Below, in pieces: positions 38,206 through 48,002 of a stretch of DNA of 64,000 nt. The notes beneath the pieces were generated by a model. The model was not told the DNA's origin. It saw only the letters and a program-made list of their open reading frames with translations, and ran no database searches. The DNA lies in the NCBI RefSeq assembly GCF_024171995.1, contig NZ_JAMTCT010000003.1, positions 310,001-374,000 of the forward strand, written 5' to 3'. Position 1 is the first letter of the stretch, and each line of letters opens with the position of its first letter. The stretch comes from Promicromonospora umidemergens. GTDB lineage: Bacteria; Actinomycetota; Actinomycetes; Actinomycetales; Cellulomonadaceae. Position numbers and translations under genes: made by a program.

Positions 38206-38224
38206 GCGGGCGAGCGTACCGGGC

Positions 38225-38336
38225 GCTGCGCCTTCGTCTCACGCTCCACTCGTATGGCGTGAGACTGCGGCTCCGCTCCGGGCGCGTGCCTCGTACCTCG
38301 GACCCCACCCTGCGCTGCGCCTCCGTCTCACGCCAT
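38225..38336. repeat. Direct and inverted repeats between DUF4442 and aldehyde dehydrogenase genes
   Basis: A 20-base unit (GCTGCGCCTTCGTCTCACGC at 38225-38244) recurs at 38315-38334 with one change. TCTCACGC/GCGTGAGA (38237-38244, 38257-38264) is an 8-bp inverted repeat. ATGGCGTGAGAC (38254-38265) pairs with GTCTCACGCCAT (38325-38336) over 12 bases. The right part enters the aldehyde dehydrogenase stop. It may act as a terminator; the repeats suggest duplication of a palindrome. Confidence 0.6.
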
Positions 38337-39962
38337 GCGCAGGCGGCGCATCGCCTCCAGCGCCGTCGTGAGCACGCGGCTCGGGGTGTCCCCGCCCAGG
38401 CCGTAGAGGCTGTCGAGCGTGGCACCGAACCGGGCGCCCCGAGCGGTCACGACCGTCTGCTGACGCGTGAGCCCGTCGATCGACGCCGCACCGTGCCGCC
38501 CGCCCAGGCCGGAGGCCTTCCAGCCGCCGAGCGGTGCCGAGACGGATCCCCAGGTCATCGTGTACCCGTCGTTGATCGCGACCGAACCCGTCTCGATCCG
38601 CGTGGCCACGCGGCGCGCCCGGCCGACGTCGCGGGACCAGACTGCGGAGTGCAGGCCGTACTCGGTGTCGTTCATGACGGCGACGGCGTCCTCGTCGCCC
38701 TCGACGCGCGTGATCGTGACGACCGGGCCGAAGGTCTCCTCGCGCGTGACCACTGCCTGCGCCGGGACGTCGTCGAGCACCGTGGGGGCGTAGAAGTACG
38801 GGCCGACGTCGGCGCGGTGCACCCCGCCGGCGAGCACCCGGGCGCCCCGGGCCAGCGCGTCATCGACGTGCGCCGTCACCTTGTCGAGCTGCGCGGCGGA
38901 GGTGAGCGAACCCACCTCGGCCGAGTAGTCGAGGGCCGGGCCGAGCCGCAGGCTCCGCACGGCACGCACGAACTTCGCGACGAACTCCTCGGCGACCGCC
39001 TCGTGCACGACCAGGCGCTCGATGGACACGCACAGCTGGCCGGCGTTCGAGAAGCAGGCGCGCACGATGCCCGGGACCGCCGCGTCGACGTCGACGTCGT
39101 CGGTCACGTAGAGCGCGTTCTTGCCGCCCAGCTCGAGCGTTGCACCGATGAGGCGCTCGCCCGCGCGCCCCGCGACCTTGCGGCCCGTTGCGGTCGAACC
39201 GGTGAACGCGATGTGGTCCACGTGCTCGATCAGGGCCTCGCCGACCTCGGGTCCGCCCGCGACCACCTGGAACAGGCCGGCGGGCAGGCCGGCGTCGTCC
39301 AGCGCTTCGGCCGCCCACAGCGCGGTGAGGGTGGTCTGCGGGTCAGGCTTGAGGACCACGGCGTTGCCGGCCAGGAGCGCCGGCAATGCCTCTGATAGCG
39401 CGAGCACCAGCGGGTAGTTCCACGGCGAGATCGCCCCGACCACGCCCACCGGCCTGCGATGCACCTGGACGCCCGCGAGCAGCGGGACCATGCCGAGCGC
39501 CCGGCGGGACGAGAGGTAGCGCTCGCCGCGCACGGCGTAGTGCCGGGCGACCTGGGCGATGTCCGCGATCTCCTCGAAGGCGGCGCGGCGCGACTTCCCG
39601 GTCTCGAGCTGGACGAGGTCGAGCGCCTCGGACTGTCGCTCCAGGACGATCCGGCCGAGCCGCTGGAGGACTCCGGCCCGGTCCCGTACCGACAGGCGCG
39701 CCCAACTTCGCTGCGCCACCCGCGCCCGGACGACGCACGCGGCGACGTCCTCAGCGGAAGATACCGGGAACGTCACGAGCGGAGCGCCCGTGAACGGGCA
39801 CATGGACCTGTGGGTGCCCGATCCCTCGGAGGTCGCGATCCGAGCCACGAGCGGGGCCATGACCCCAGGCTCAAGGACAAAAGTCCCCTGCGGGTGCTCC
39901 GGGTCGAGCACACCGCCGACCGCACCACTAGCCGCTGCGTCGGCTGCTGCGTCGTCGATCAT
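38328..39962 (-). CDS. NAD(P)-dependent aldehyde dehydrogenase (succinate-semialdehyde dehydrogenase-like)
   Basis: 544 residues from the ATG at 39962, preceded by AGGGTGG; a GTG at 39995 would add 11 residues but lacks a ribosome-binding site. The ALDH fold is complete: Asn in SPWNYPL, Lys in VVLKPDPQT, the cofactor loop GSTATGRKVAG, the catalytic Glu in LELGGKNAL and the catalytic Cys in FSNAGQLCVSIER. EETFGPVV follows. The C-terminal extension of about 40 residues (LDSLYGLGG to RRLRMA) and the N-terminal 60 residues exceed the core. The sequence resembles actinobacterial succinic semialdehyde dehydrogenases, but the substrate is not proven. It stands alone. Confidence 0.87.
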   Translation of the reverse strand: MIDDAAADAAASGAVGGVLDPEHPQGTFVLEPGVMAPLVARIATSEGSGTHRSMCPFTGAPLVTFPVSSAEDVAACVVRARVAQRSWARLSVRDRAGVLQRLGRIVLERQSEALDLVQLETGKSRRAAFEEIADIAQVARHYAVRGERYLSSRRALGMVPLLAGVQVHRRPVGVVGAISPWNYPLVLALSEALPALLAGNAVVLKPDPQTTLTALWAAEALDDAGLPAGLFQVVAGGPEVGEALIEHVDHIAFTGSTATGRKVAGRAGERLIGATLELGGKNALYVTDDVDVDAAVPGIVRACFSNAGQLCVSIERLVVHEAVAEEFVAKFVRAVRSLRLGPALDYSAEVGSLTSAAQLDKVTAHVDDALARGARVLAGGVHRADVGPYFYAPTVLDDVPAQAVVTREETFGPVVTITRVEGDEDAVAVMNDTEYGLHSAVWSRDVGRARRVATRIETGSVAINDGYTMTWGSVSAPLGGWKASGLGGRHGAASIDGLTRQQTVVTARGARFGATLDSLYGLGGDTPSRVLTTALEAMRRLRMA

Positions 39963-40047
39963 GGCGGCCACCCTACGCGCAAAACCCTGCGCCACGTATT
40001 GATAGGTGTGTGAAACTAACTTTCTCCGCGCGTTCGGCGCGGCACGT

Positions 40048-40548
40048 TCACTCGAGCCCGACGCGACCTCGGTCGGACTCGATCCAGCGCCCCAGAACCG
40101 TGCACTCCTGGTCGGCGTAGCCCAGCCGACCGTAGAAGCCGAGCACGTCGGTGTTGGCTGTCCGCACCATGAGCTGGACCTTGCGCGCCCCGCGAGCGAC
40201 CAGCCACGCCTCGGCAGCGACCACTGCCGCTCGGCCGACGCCCGTGCTCTGCAGCTCTGGAGCGACGGCCACGTAGTAGAGCCAGCCGCGATGCCCGTCG
40301 TGACCGGCCATCGCGGTGGCGACCACCCTGCCGTCCGCCCGCGCGACCAGGATGGTCGAACCGTCTCCGGCGCGGGCGTCGGCGATGTCGACGTACGGGT
40401 CGTTCCAGGGGCGGGTCAGCTCGCAGGTCTTCCACAGCTCGACGACCTGCTCGACGTCGGCGTCGGTGATCTCCACGAACTCTCCGTCGGCAGCGGGTGC
40501 CGCGGCGAGGACGGGGACGAGCCGCTCGCCGTCGGGCCGCCCGCTCAT
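40048..40548 (-). CDS. GNAT-family N-acetyltransferase
   Basis: 166 residues. The acetyl-CoA-binding motif A is YYVAVAPELQSTGVGRAAVVAAEAWLVARGARKVQLMVR, followed by NTDVLGFYGRLGYADQE. The overall order matches YpeA-like single-domain GNATs. An Arg/Pro-rich lead of about 20 residues precedes the fold. The start overlaps the GuaB3 gene stop by 4 bp, so it is cotranscribed with guaB3. The acceptor substrate is unknown. Confidence 0.88.
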   Translation of the reverse strand: MSGRPDGERLVPVLAAAPAADGEFVEITDADVEQVVELWKTCELTRPWNDPYVDIADARAGDGSTILVARADGRVVATAMAGHDGHRGWLYYVAVAPELQSTGVGRAAVVAAEAWLVARGARKVQLMVRTANTDVLGFYGRLGYADQECTVLGRWIESDRGRVGLE

Positions 40549-41669
40549 CGCGGCTGGTACGGCGACACGACGACCTCGACCCGCTGGAACTCCTTGAGGT
40601 CGGAGTAGCCGGTGGTCGCCATGGCGCGCCGGAGCGCGCCGACCAGGTTCAGGGTGCCGTCCGCCTGCTTGCCCGGGCCGAAGAGGATCTCCTCGAGCGT
40701 GCCCACCGTGCCGACCTCGACGCGCTCGCCGCGCGGCAGCTGCGGGTGGTGCGCCTCTGGGCCCCAGTGGAAGCCCTGGCCGGGCGCCTCGGCCGCGCGC
40801 GCGAGCGCGGCGCCGAGCATGACGGCGTCCGCGCCGCAGGCCACTGCCTTGACGATGTCGCCGGAGTGGCCGACACCGCCGTCGGCGATGACGTGGACGT
40901 AGCGCCCGCCGGACTCGTCGAGGTAGTCACGGCGGGCGGCCGCGACGTCGGCCATCGAGGTGGCCATGGGCGCGTGGATGCCGAGGCTGACACGGGTGGT
41001 GTGCGCGGCGCCGCCGCCGAACCCGACCAGCACGCCCGCCGCGCCCGTGCGCATCAGGTGCAGCGCGGCGGTGTACGTCGAAGCCCCGCCGACGACGACC
41101 GGCACGTCCAGCTCGTAGATGAACCGCTTGAGGTTGAGCGGCTCGGCGTTGCCCGACACGTGCTCCGCCGAGACCGTGGTGCCGCGGATGATGAACAGGT
41201 CGACGCCGGCGTCGACCACCGTCTTGTAGAACTCCTGCGTGCGCTGCGGGGTGAGCGCACCCGCGACCGTCACCCCGGCGGCCCGGATCTCCTTGAGCCG
41301 CTGCGTGATGAGCTCCGGCTTGATGGGCTCCGAGTAGATCGCCTGCATCCGCCTCGTCGCCTCGTCGCCGGGCAGGGCCGCGATCTCCTCGAGCAGCGGC
41401 TCGGGCGACTCGTAGCGCGTCCACAGGCCTTCGAGGTCCAGCACGCCGAGGCCGCCGAACCGGCCCAGCGCCACGGCGCTGTCCGGGCTCATCACGGAGT
41501 CCATCGGTGCCGCGACGATCGGCAGGTCGAAGTGGTACGCGTCGATCTGCCAGCCGACCGAGACGTCCTTCGGGTCACGCGTACGCCGGGACGGCACCAC
41601 CGCGATGTCGTCGAAGGAATAGGCGCGCCGCCCGCGCTTGCCGCGTCCGATCTCGATCTCGTTGCTCAC
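40545..41669 (-). CDS. guaB3: GuaB3 family IMP dehydrogenase-related protein
   Basis: 374 residues, a TIM barrel of the IMPDH/GMP reductase family without CBS domains. It starts IGRGKRGRRAYSFDDIAVVPSRRTR, typical of actinobacterial GuaB3. Conserved parts include PMDSVMSP, ADGGVGHSGDIVKAVACGADAVMLG and the C-terminal phosphate site. The active-site loop that in true GuaB reads GSICTTR is here TTRVSLGIHAPMAT with no Cys, so IMP oxidation by the usual covalent route is unlikely. The function of GuaB3 is not established. It lies 1 kb from guaB, as in mycobacteria. Confidence 0.9.
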   Translation of the reverse strand: MSNEIEIGRGKRGRRAYSFDDIAVVPSRRTRDPKDVSVGWQIDAYHFDLPIVAAPMDSVMSPDSAVALGRFGGLGVLDLEGLWTRYESPEPLLEEIAALPGDEATRRMQAIYSEPIKPELITQRLKEIRAAGVTVAGALTPQRTQEFYKTVVDAGVDLFIIRGTTVSAEHVSGNAEPLNLKRFIYELDVPVVVGGASTYTAALHLMRTGAAGVLVGFGGGAAHTTRVSLGIHAPMATSMADVAAARRDYLDESGGRYVHVIADGGVGHSGDIVKAVACGADAVMLGAALARAAEAPGQGFHWGPEAHHPQLPRGERVEVGTVGTLEEILFGPGKQADGTLNLVGALRRAMATTGYSDLKEFQRVEVVVSPYQPR

Positions 41670-41840
41670 CCGGCAAGCCTACCCATCGGACCTGGTGCGG
41701 CGCGCAGCTTCCCGTGATGCGCACGGTGGGACAGGCCACACTGTCGGTGACCGGTGGCAAGGTTCTCCCTGGACGCACCGGGCGGCCGTACGTAGCGAGG
41801 CGCATACGGCAGAGAAACCCGGACGAGCAGGGAGGACACC

Positions 41841-42563
41841 ATGAACGAGACCTGGATCAACAGGCCGCTGCTGGGCTTCGACACCGAGACCACAGGGGTA
41901 GATGTCGCAGGCGACCGCATCGTCACCGCAGCCCTCGTGCTACGCACTCCCGGGGTGGGCACGGAGGTCCGTACCTGGCTGATGGACCCGGGCATGGAGA
42001 TTCCGGCGGAGGCGGCGGCCATCCATGGGATCTCGACGGAGCACGCGCGCGCCCACGGCGTCCAGCCGCTGGAGGCCCTCGAGGAGATCGCGGCCGAGCT
42101 CGCCACCCACCTGGCCGACGGCGTGCCCGTCGTCGCCTATAACGCGGCCTTCGACCTCTCGCTGCTGGACTCGGAGCTGCTGCGCCACGGGCTCAAGACT
42201 CTCCCGCAGCGCCTCGGCCGCCCGGTGGAGCCGGTGGTGGACCCGCTGGTCATCGACCGCTGGCTGGACCGGTACCGCTCGGGCAAGCGCCGCCTCGGCG
42301 ACCTGTCGCAGTGGTACGGCGTCACGTCGGACGGCGACCTGCACACCGCCGAGGTGGACGTCCTCGCCACGCTCGACGTGCTGGAGGCGCTGACCCGCCG
42401 GTTCCCACAGCTGGAGCGCATGTCCTTGGCGGACCTGCATCAGCAGCAGATCGGCGCGCACCGCCAGTGGGCCGTGAGCTTCAACGAGTGGCGCCGCGAA
42501 CAGGGCCTGGACGGGCCGGGCGCGTCGGGCACGTGGCCGGTGCAGTACTCGGCCGGCGTCTGA
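41841..42563 (+). CDS. DEDDh 3'-5' exonuclease (DNA polymerase III epsilon-like)
   Basis: 240 residues with GGGAGG eight bases before the ATG. The exonuclease domain shows motif I FDTETTG (D14, E16), motif II NAAFDLSLLDSE and motif III HTAEVDVLATLDVL, a complete set of DEDDh metal ligands. The C-terminal 60 residues (LADLHQQQIGAHRQWAVSFNEWRR) are a conserved actinobacterial tail. It probably trims or proofreads DNA or RNA 3' ends; there is no polymerase gene nearby. The gene sits alone between the two guaB-family genes on the opposite strand. Confidence 0.9.
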   Translation: MNETWINRPLLGFDTETTGVDVAGDRIVTAALVLRTPGVGTEVRTWLMDPGMEIPAEAAAIHGISTEHARAHGVQPLEALEEIAAELATHLADGVPVVAYNAAFDLSLLDSELLRHGLKTLPQRLGRPVEPVVDPLVIDRWLDRYRSGKRRLGDLSQWYGVTSDGDLHTAEVDVLATLDVLEALTRRFPQLERMSLADLHQQQIGAHRQWAVSFNEWRREQGLDGPGASGTWPVQYSAGV

Positions 42564-42599
42564 GACGACGATTCGGCCGGCCGAACTTGTTCAGCTGTT

Positions 42600-42632
42600 G
42601 GTCGAGCCTCGCCGGACCGGCGAGGCTCGACC
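42600..42632. terminator. Bidirectional terminator between exonuclease and guaB
   Basis: Perfect 15-bp arms (42600-42614 and 42618-42632) with a 3-nt loop between two convergent genes. Confidence 0.85.
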
Positions 42633-42642
42633 GACGCAGACG

Positions 42643-44166
<1,524 letters not shown>

Positions 44167-44224
44167 CTACGACCCGAGCGGCCACAGATCCTGGCCGGGC
44201 GATCCGACCCGCCCGAGGCGTGCG

Positions 44225-45466
44225 TCACCTCGCCTTGATGACGGCCAGCACCTCGTGCAGCAACCCGGTGAACGACCGGACCCGCTGCACCGTGGGCCCG
44301 AACGGCAGGTCCGTCGCCGCGGCGTCGGCCCGCAGCCCCACGAAGATCGGCAGCTCCGGATAGCTCTCGTTCACCGCGTGCACGACGTCGAGGTCTGGCT
44401 TGGTCTGCGTGGTGGCGAGCACGACCGCCGTCGGGCGGACCATGGTCACCAGCTCGACCGAGCGGTGGGTGCTCGCAGGACCGGTGACGATCCGCGCCAT
44501 GGAGCCCTGCGCGGCGAGCGCTGCGGCGAGCGCGTGCGCCGAGAGCGGCACCACCTCGTCGGGCGCGGCGAAGACCAGGACGATCTTCCGCATCCGGCTC
44601 GGGTGGTTGGCCGGCGGGCCGCCCGCCTCCACCATGGCGCGCTCGAACTCCTCGGTGTAGTGGCGCAGCGCGCGCAGCGCGGCGGTCGCGAGCACCACCT
44701 CGGGCATCTCGCCCGGGCCGGCGAGTACGGTGCGCTCCGACAGGCGCAGCCACGCCGGCTCCACCAGGTCGGTCCACCACGTGGCCGGGTCCCCCTCTGG
44801 GCCCAGCACGAGCAGGTTGTCGCAGGCGGTCCGGCTGTAGGCGAGCGCCGCGTCGACCAGCGCTGAGACCCTGCCCGACGTGGGCGCCGGGGCCGACGCC
44901 GCCCGCGGCCCTGCCGCTGCCGGGGCGTCACCGCCCGTCGCCCCGCCGGGAAGCGCCCGCAGACGCGCCCGGCCACGTGGCTCTTCCGTCTGCTCACCGC
45001 CCGACGTCGGACCGGCCGGAACGGCCTCGCCGGCCTCGTCGACCGTGTCGGTCTGCTCGTCGCCGGGCGCGGTCGGTGCTTCGACGGTGCCGAGGAAGGT
45101 CTCCGCGAACTCTGCTCCGGCGGAGTCCGGGTCACCCTCTACCTGCACGGTAGGCAGTGCGGGCGCGGTCCGGGTCGCCACCTCGAGCTCTGCCTCCCCT
45201 GCCTCGACCGCTGCCCGGGCGGCGTCCACCGGCGCAACACCCTCGAGCGTGAGGCGGCGCATCACGAGGAGGCGGGCCACGTCGTCCGGTGTGTAACGGC
45301 GGTGCGATCCAGCGGTCCGGCCCGACGGGCCGAGGCCGTACCGGCGGTCCCACGTACGGAGGGTCGCCGGCGCAACCCCGAGGCGTCTGGCAACTGCGGC
45401 GACGGCCAGTCCGGGGCTGGATGTACGTGACCCGCCCGAGCTCTGGGCAGGCCGCGAAGAAGTCAT
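44225..45466 (-). CDS. MerR-family regulator with C-terminal B12-binding-like domain
   Basis: 413 residues from the ATG at 45466; the frame runs on upstream but has no supported start. The MerR helix-turn-helix is at about residues 17-85 (AVAAVARRLGVAPATLRTWDRRYGLGPSGRTAGSHRRYTPDDVARL). A long disordered acidic/Pro-rich linker runs to about 205. The C-terminal half (about 220-410) has the layout of a B12-binding-type Rossmann domain (IVLVFAAPDEVVPLSAHALAAALAAQG, STHRSVELVTMVRPTAVVLATTQ). The cobalamin-ligating DxHxxG is not evident, so another ligand or none is possible. Targets are unknown. Confidence 0.78.
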   Translation of the reverse strand: MTSSRPAQSSGGSRTSSPGLAVAAVARRLGVAPATLRTWDRRYGLGPSGRTAGSHRRYTPDDVARLLVMRRLTLEGVAPVDAARAAVEAGEAELEVATRTAPALPTVQVEGDPDSAGAEFAETFLGTVEAPTAPGDEQTDTVDEAGEAVPAGPTSGGEQTEEPRGRARLRALPGGATGGDAPAAAGPRAASAPAPTSGRVSALVDAALAYSRTACDNLLVLGPEGDPATWWTDLVEPAWLRLSERTVLAGPGEMPEVVLATAALRALRHYTEEFERAMVEAGGPPANHPSRMRKIVLVFAAPDEVVPLSAHALAAALAAQGSMARIVTGPASTHRSVELVTMVRPTAVVLATTQTKPDLDVVHAVNESYPELPIFVGLRADAAATDLPFGPTVQRVRSFTGLLHEVLAVIKAR

Positions 45467-45621
45467 GGACTCGATTCTGCCGACCTGGACCTCTCTGCGC
45501 CACTGCGAAACCCGGCGTGCCGCCGATCTCGGTGGAATTGGGTCCAGATCGCAACATATCCGGTCAGGACTGGCGCGCTTGCGGCTGACCCGATTCTGCG
45601 CACAAGTGGAAAAACTGCCCC

Positions 45622-45653
45622 TTGAACAACTTCTGCACAACTTGTAGGTTGTT
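45622..45653 (+). promoter_or_regulatory. Leaderless promoter of the whiB3-like gene
   Basis: TTGAAC (45622-45627), a 17-base spacer and TAGGTT (45645-45650) fit a vegetative-type promoter whose start point falls on or just before the ATG at 45658. AACAAC (45625-45630) and GTTGTT (45648-45653) form an inverted repeat across both boxes, a candidate operator. Confidence 0.6.
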
Positions 45654-45657
45654 CGGC

Positions 45658-45945
45658 ATGACGGAGATCTCGAGGCTTCCCGGTCCGGTAATGGAATTGT
45701 GGGAATGGCAGTACCAGGGTTCGTGCCGCGATGCGGACGACACCCTGTTCTTCCACCCCGAGGGCGAGCGCGGGTCGACGCGCCGCAGGCGCGCCGAGGC
45801 CGCCAAGGCGATCTGTCGCTCCTGCCCCGTGATGATGCAGTGCCGCGAGCAGTCGCTCCGCGTGCGTGAGCCGTACGGCGTGTGGGGTGGGCTCAGCGAG
45901 GACGAGCGCTCGGCCATCCTCGCCGGCAAGTCCATCTCCGCCTGA
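45658..45945 (+). CDS. whiB3: WhiB-family iron-sulfur regulator, WhiB3/WhiD type
   Basis: 95 residues from the ATG at 45658; an earlier ATG at 45622 lies inside the promoter. Four cysteines (C23, C53, C56, C62; C-x29-C-x2-C-x5-C) bind a [4Fe-4S] cluster. The turn EPYGVWGGLSEDER follows. The N-terminal LPGPVMELWEWQYQGSC and FFHPEGERG are specific to the WhiB3/WhiD group. These proteins sense redox or NO and bind the principal sigma factor. Position between guaB and groES matches the M. tuberculosis whiB3 neighbourhood. It probably has a leaderless mRNA. Confidence 0.9.
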   Translation: MTEISRLPGPVMELWEWQYQGSCRDADDTLFFHPEGERGSTRRRRAEAAKAICRSCPVMMQCREQSLRVREPYGVWGGLSEDERSAILAGKSISA

Positions 45946-46042
45946 AAACCACCTTCTTCGCGCGAGCTGGTCGTCCGGCCCGGTCCCGCAGCAGCGCGGC
46001 TGCGGACCACCTGCCGGGACGGTCAGCTCTGCCGGCACGGCA

Positions 46043-46072
46043 AGAGCCCCGCACCGTTCGGTGCGGGGCTCT
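46043..46072. terminator. Bidirectional terminator between whiB3 and groES
   Basis: Perfect 13-bp arms (46043-46055 and 46060-46072) around a GTTC tetraloop, followed on the plus strand by CGTCTTCT. It occupies the site where groEL would be expected in a groESL operon. Confidence 0.88.
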
Positions 46073-46098
46073 CGTCTTCTACCTGGCGTGGGCTGGAG

Positions 46099-46395
46099 TC
46101 AGCTCACGACCACGGCGAGGACGTCGCGGGCGGAGAGCACCAGGTACTCCTCACCCGCGTACTTGACCTCGGTGCCGCCGTACTTGGAGTAGATCACCTT
46201 GTCACCGACAGCGACGTCCAGCGGCACACGGTTGCCGTTGTCGTCGATGCGGCCCTGGCCAACGGCCAGAACCTCGCCCTCCTGGGGCTTCTCCTTGGCG
46301 GTGTCCGGGATGACCAGGCCGGAAGCGGTCGTGGTCTCGGCTTCGAGAGCCTTGACGACGATCCGGTCCTCGAGCGGCTTGATGGGGACCGACAC
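46099..46395 (-). CDS. groS: Co-chaperonin GroES
   Basis: 98 residues from the GTG at 46395 with a strong AGGAGG upstream; the longer frame to 46500 runs through the leader. The sequence [46 protein letters not shown], with its mobile loop, ends in [15 protein letters not shown]. It is the heptameric lid of the GroEL chamber. A CIRCE element and promoter lie 170-210 bases upstream. No groEL follows: the transcript ends in a hairpin, so its chaperonin partner is encoded elsewhere. Confidence 0.96.
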   Translation of the reverse strand: MSVPIKPLEDRIVVKALEAETTTASGLVIPDTAKEKPQEGEVLAVGQGRIDDNGNRVPLDVAVGDKVIYSKYGGTEVKYAGEEYLVLSARDVLAVVVS

Positions 46396-46566
46396 GTCGG
46401 ACCTCCTCTTTCGTGAGCGGATCGAGAGATCAGCTGCGTGATGGACGTAAGTGGCTCGAACGTTCGACCGTCCGCCGTCGTCGCGGGTGCCGGCGGGCAC
46501 GAACGTCTGGGTTCTGTTCTCCCCCGCGGGCCCGTGAACGGGAGACCGCGGCGGTGAACACCCCCA

Positions 46567-46607
46567 AATCTAGGTCGGCGCTAGCACTCGGTCAAGGCGA
46601 GTGCCAA
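46567..46607 (-). promoter_or_regulatory. CIRCE operator overlapping the groES promoter
   Basis: CTAGCACTC (46581-46589), a 9-base spacer and GAGTGCCAA (46599-46607) match the CIRCE consensus in 16 of 18 arm positions. On the minus strand TTGACC (46595-46590) lies in the CIRCE spacer and TAGATT (46572-46567) follows at 17 bases, so HrcA binding would block the -35 region. The mRNA leader to the GTG is about 165 bases. The 338-base gap 46396-46733 holds only this and the start region of the methyltransferase gene. Confidence 0.88.
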
Positions 46608-46733
46608 TCGGGTGGACCTGCTCACACCCCAGGGGGCCGACGCGCCGTCGCCACACCGAACACTCACCATCCCGACGAAAAGGTTGCGCCGGGCCGCTCG
46701 TCACCACGAGGCCGGACGTGGAAAGATCTTCCC

Positions 46734-48002
46734 ATGGATGCGGCGATTCTGAGCAAACTGCTCAGCCCCGACGGCTGGGCCCTGCTTGGTGCTCTTCCGC
46801 CCTACGACGAGCGGCACGCGATGAGGACCGTGACGGCGCTGCGCGCCAAGGGCATAGCACCGGACCTCGCGGCCGCCGTGATGACCCAGTCCAGGCTGCG
46901 CGCCAGGGCGCGGGGCAAGTTCGGCGACTTCGCGGACGGGATGCTCTTCACCGCGGACGGGCTGGAGCAGGCCACCCGGCTCCTCGTCGCGGCACTGCAC
47001 GCCCAGCGCTACCTCGACGCCGGCATCACGATGCTCGCCGACCTGACCTGTGGCATCGGCGCCGACTCGCTCGCCTTCGCCGGGACCGGACTCCGAGTCG
47101 TCGCGACCGACCTGGACGAGTGCACCGCCGCCATCGCGCAGTGGAACCTGCGCCACTTCCCCGAGGCGGACGTGCGGCATGCCGACGGACTCGCCCTCGA
47201 CCTGCGCGCCGAGGGCGTCGAGGGCGTCTACGCCGACCCGGCGCGCCGGGTCGGCGGCGGTTCGGGCGGGCGGAGCCGCCGGGTCTTCGACCCACGTGCC
47301 TACGAACCTCCGCTCGACTCCGTCTGGGCACTGCGCGAGACGGTGCCCGCCGTCGGCATCAAGGTCGGCCCCGGCATCCCGCACCACGGGCTGCCCGAGG
47401 ACGCGGAGACGCAGTGGGTCTCCGTCAACGGAGACGTGGTCGAGGCCGGGATCTGGTTCGGGCCGCTCGCGCCCGACGGGCCGGGCCGCTCGGCGCTCGT
47501 GCTGCGCACGTTCACCGACGCCGACGGGAAGGACCACACGCTGAGCCGCACGGTACGGGGCTCCGACGTCGTGCCGGACGTCGGGGACGTCGGCCAGTAT
47601 CTCTACGAGCCCGACGGGGCGGTCATCCGCGCGGGTCTCGTCGGCCAGGCCGCCGCCGAGCTGGGCGGGCGCCTCGTCGACCCGACCATCGCGTACGTCA
47701 CCACGGACAGCCTGGCCGAGCTGCCCTCTGCGCGCCCCACCGACTCCGCCGGGGCACAGGCCCCCGTCGCTACCGGCTACCGGGTGCTCGACACGATGCC
47801 GTTCGGCCTCAAGCGACTCAAGTCATACCTGCGGACGCGGAACGTCGGACGCATCACGATCAAGAAGCGGGGCACCGCGGTGGTGCCTGAACAACTTCGC
47901 AAGCAGCTCGTGCTCACCGGGACCGAGGAGGCGACGATCGTGCTCACACGCGTGGCAGGCAACCAACGGATACTGCTCGTCGAACCGCTGGGACCCGTAT
48001 GA
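46734..48002 (+). CDS. SAM-dependent methyltransferase with THUMP-like domain
   Basis: 422 residues from the ATG at 46734; the open frame upstream crosses the groES promoter. The N-terminal helical part (1-95) precedes a class I methyltransferase Rossmann core with LADLTCGIGADSLAFA (SAM loop), VVATDLDE and VYADPARR in place of the usual DPPY. The C-terminal 90 residues (FGLKRLKSYLRTRNVGRITIKKRGTAVVPEQLRKQL) form a THUMP-like RNA-binding domain. The target is therefore probably RNA, but it is unknown. Its stop overlaps the next start (ATGA). Confidence 0.85.
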   Translation: MDAAILSKLLSPDGWALLGALPPYDERHAMRTVTALRAKGIAPDLAAAVMTQSRLRARARGKFGDFADGMLFTADGLEQATRLLVAALHAQRYLDAGITMLADLTCGIGADSLAFAGTGLRVVATDLDECTAAIAQWNLRHFPEADVRHADGLALDLRAEGVEGVYADPARRVGGGSGGRSRRVFDPRAYEPPLDSVWALRETVPAVGIKVGPGIPHHGLPEDAETQWVSVNGDVVEAGIWFGPLAPDGPGRSALVLRTFTDADGKDHTLSRTVRGSDVVPDVGDVGQYLYEPDGAVIRAGLVGQAAAELGGRLVDPTIAYVTTDSLAELPSARPTDSAGAQAPVATGYRVLDTMPFGLKRLKSYLRTRNVGRITIKKRGTAVVPEQLRKQLVLTGTEEATIVLTRVAGNQRILLVEPLGPV

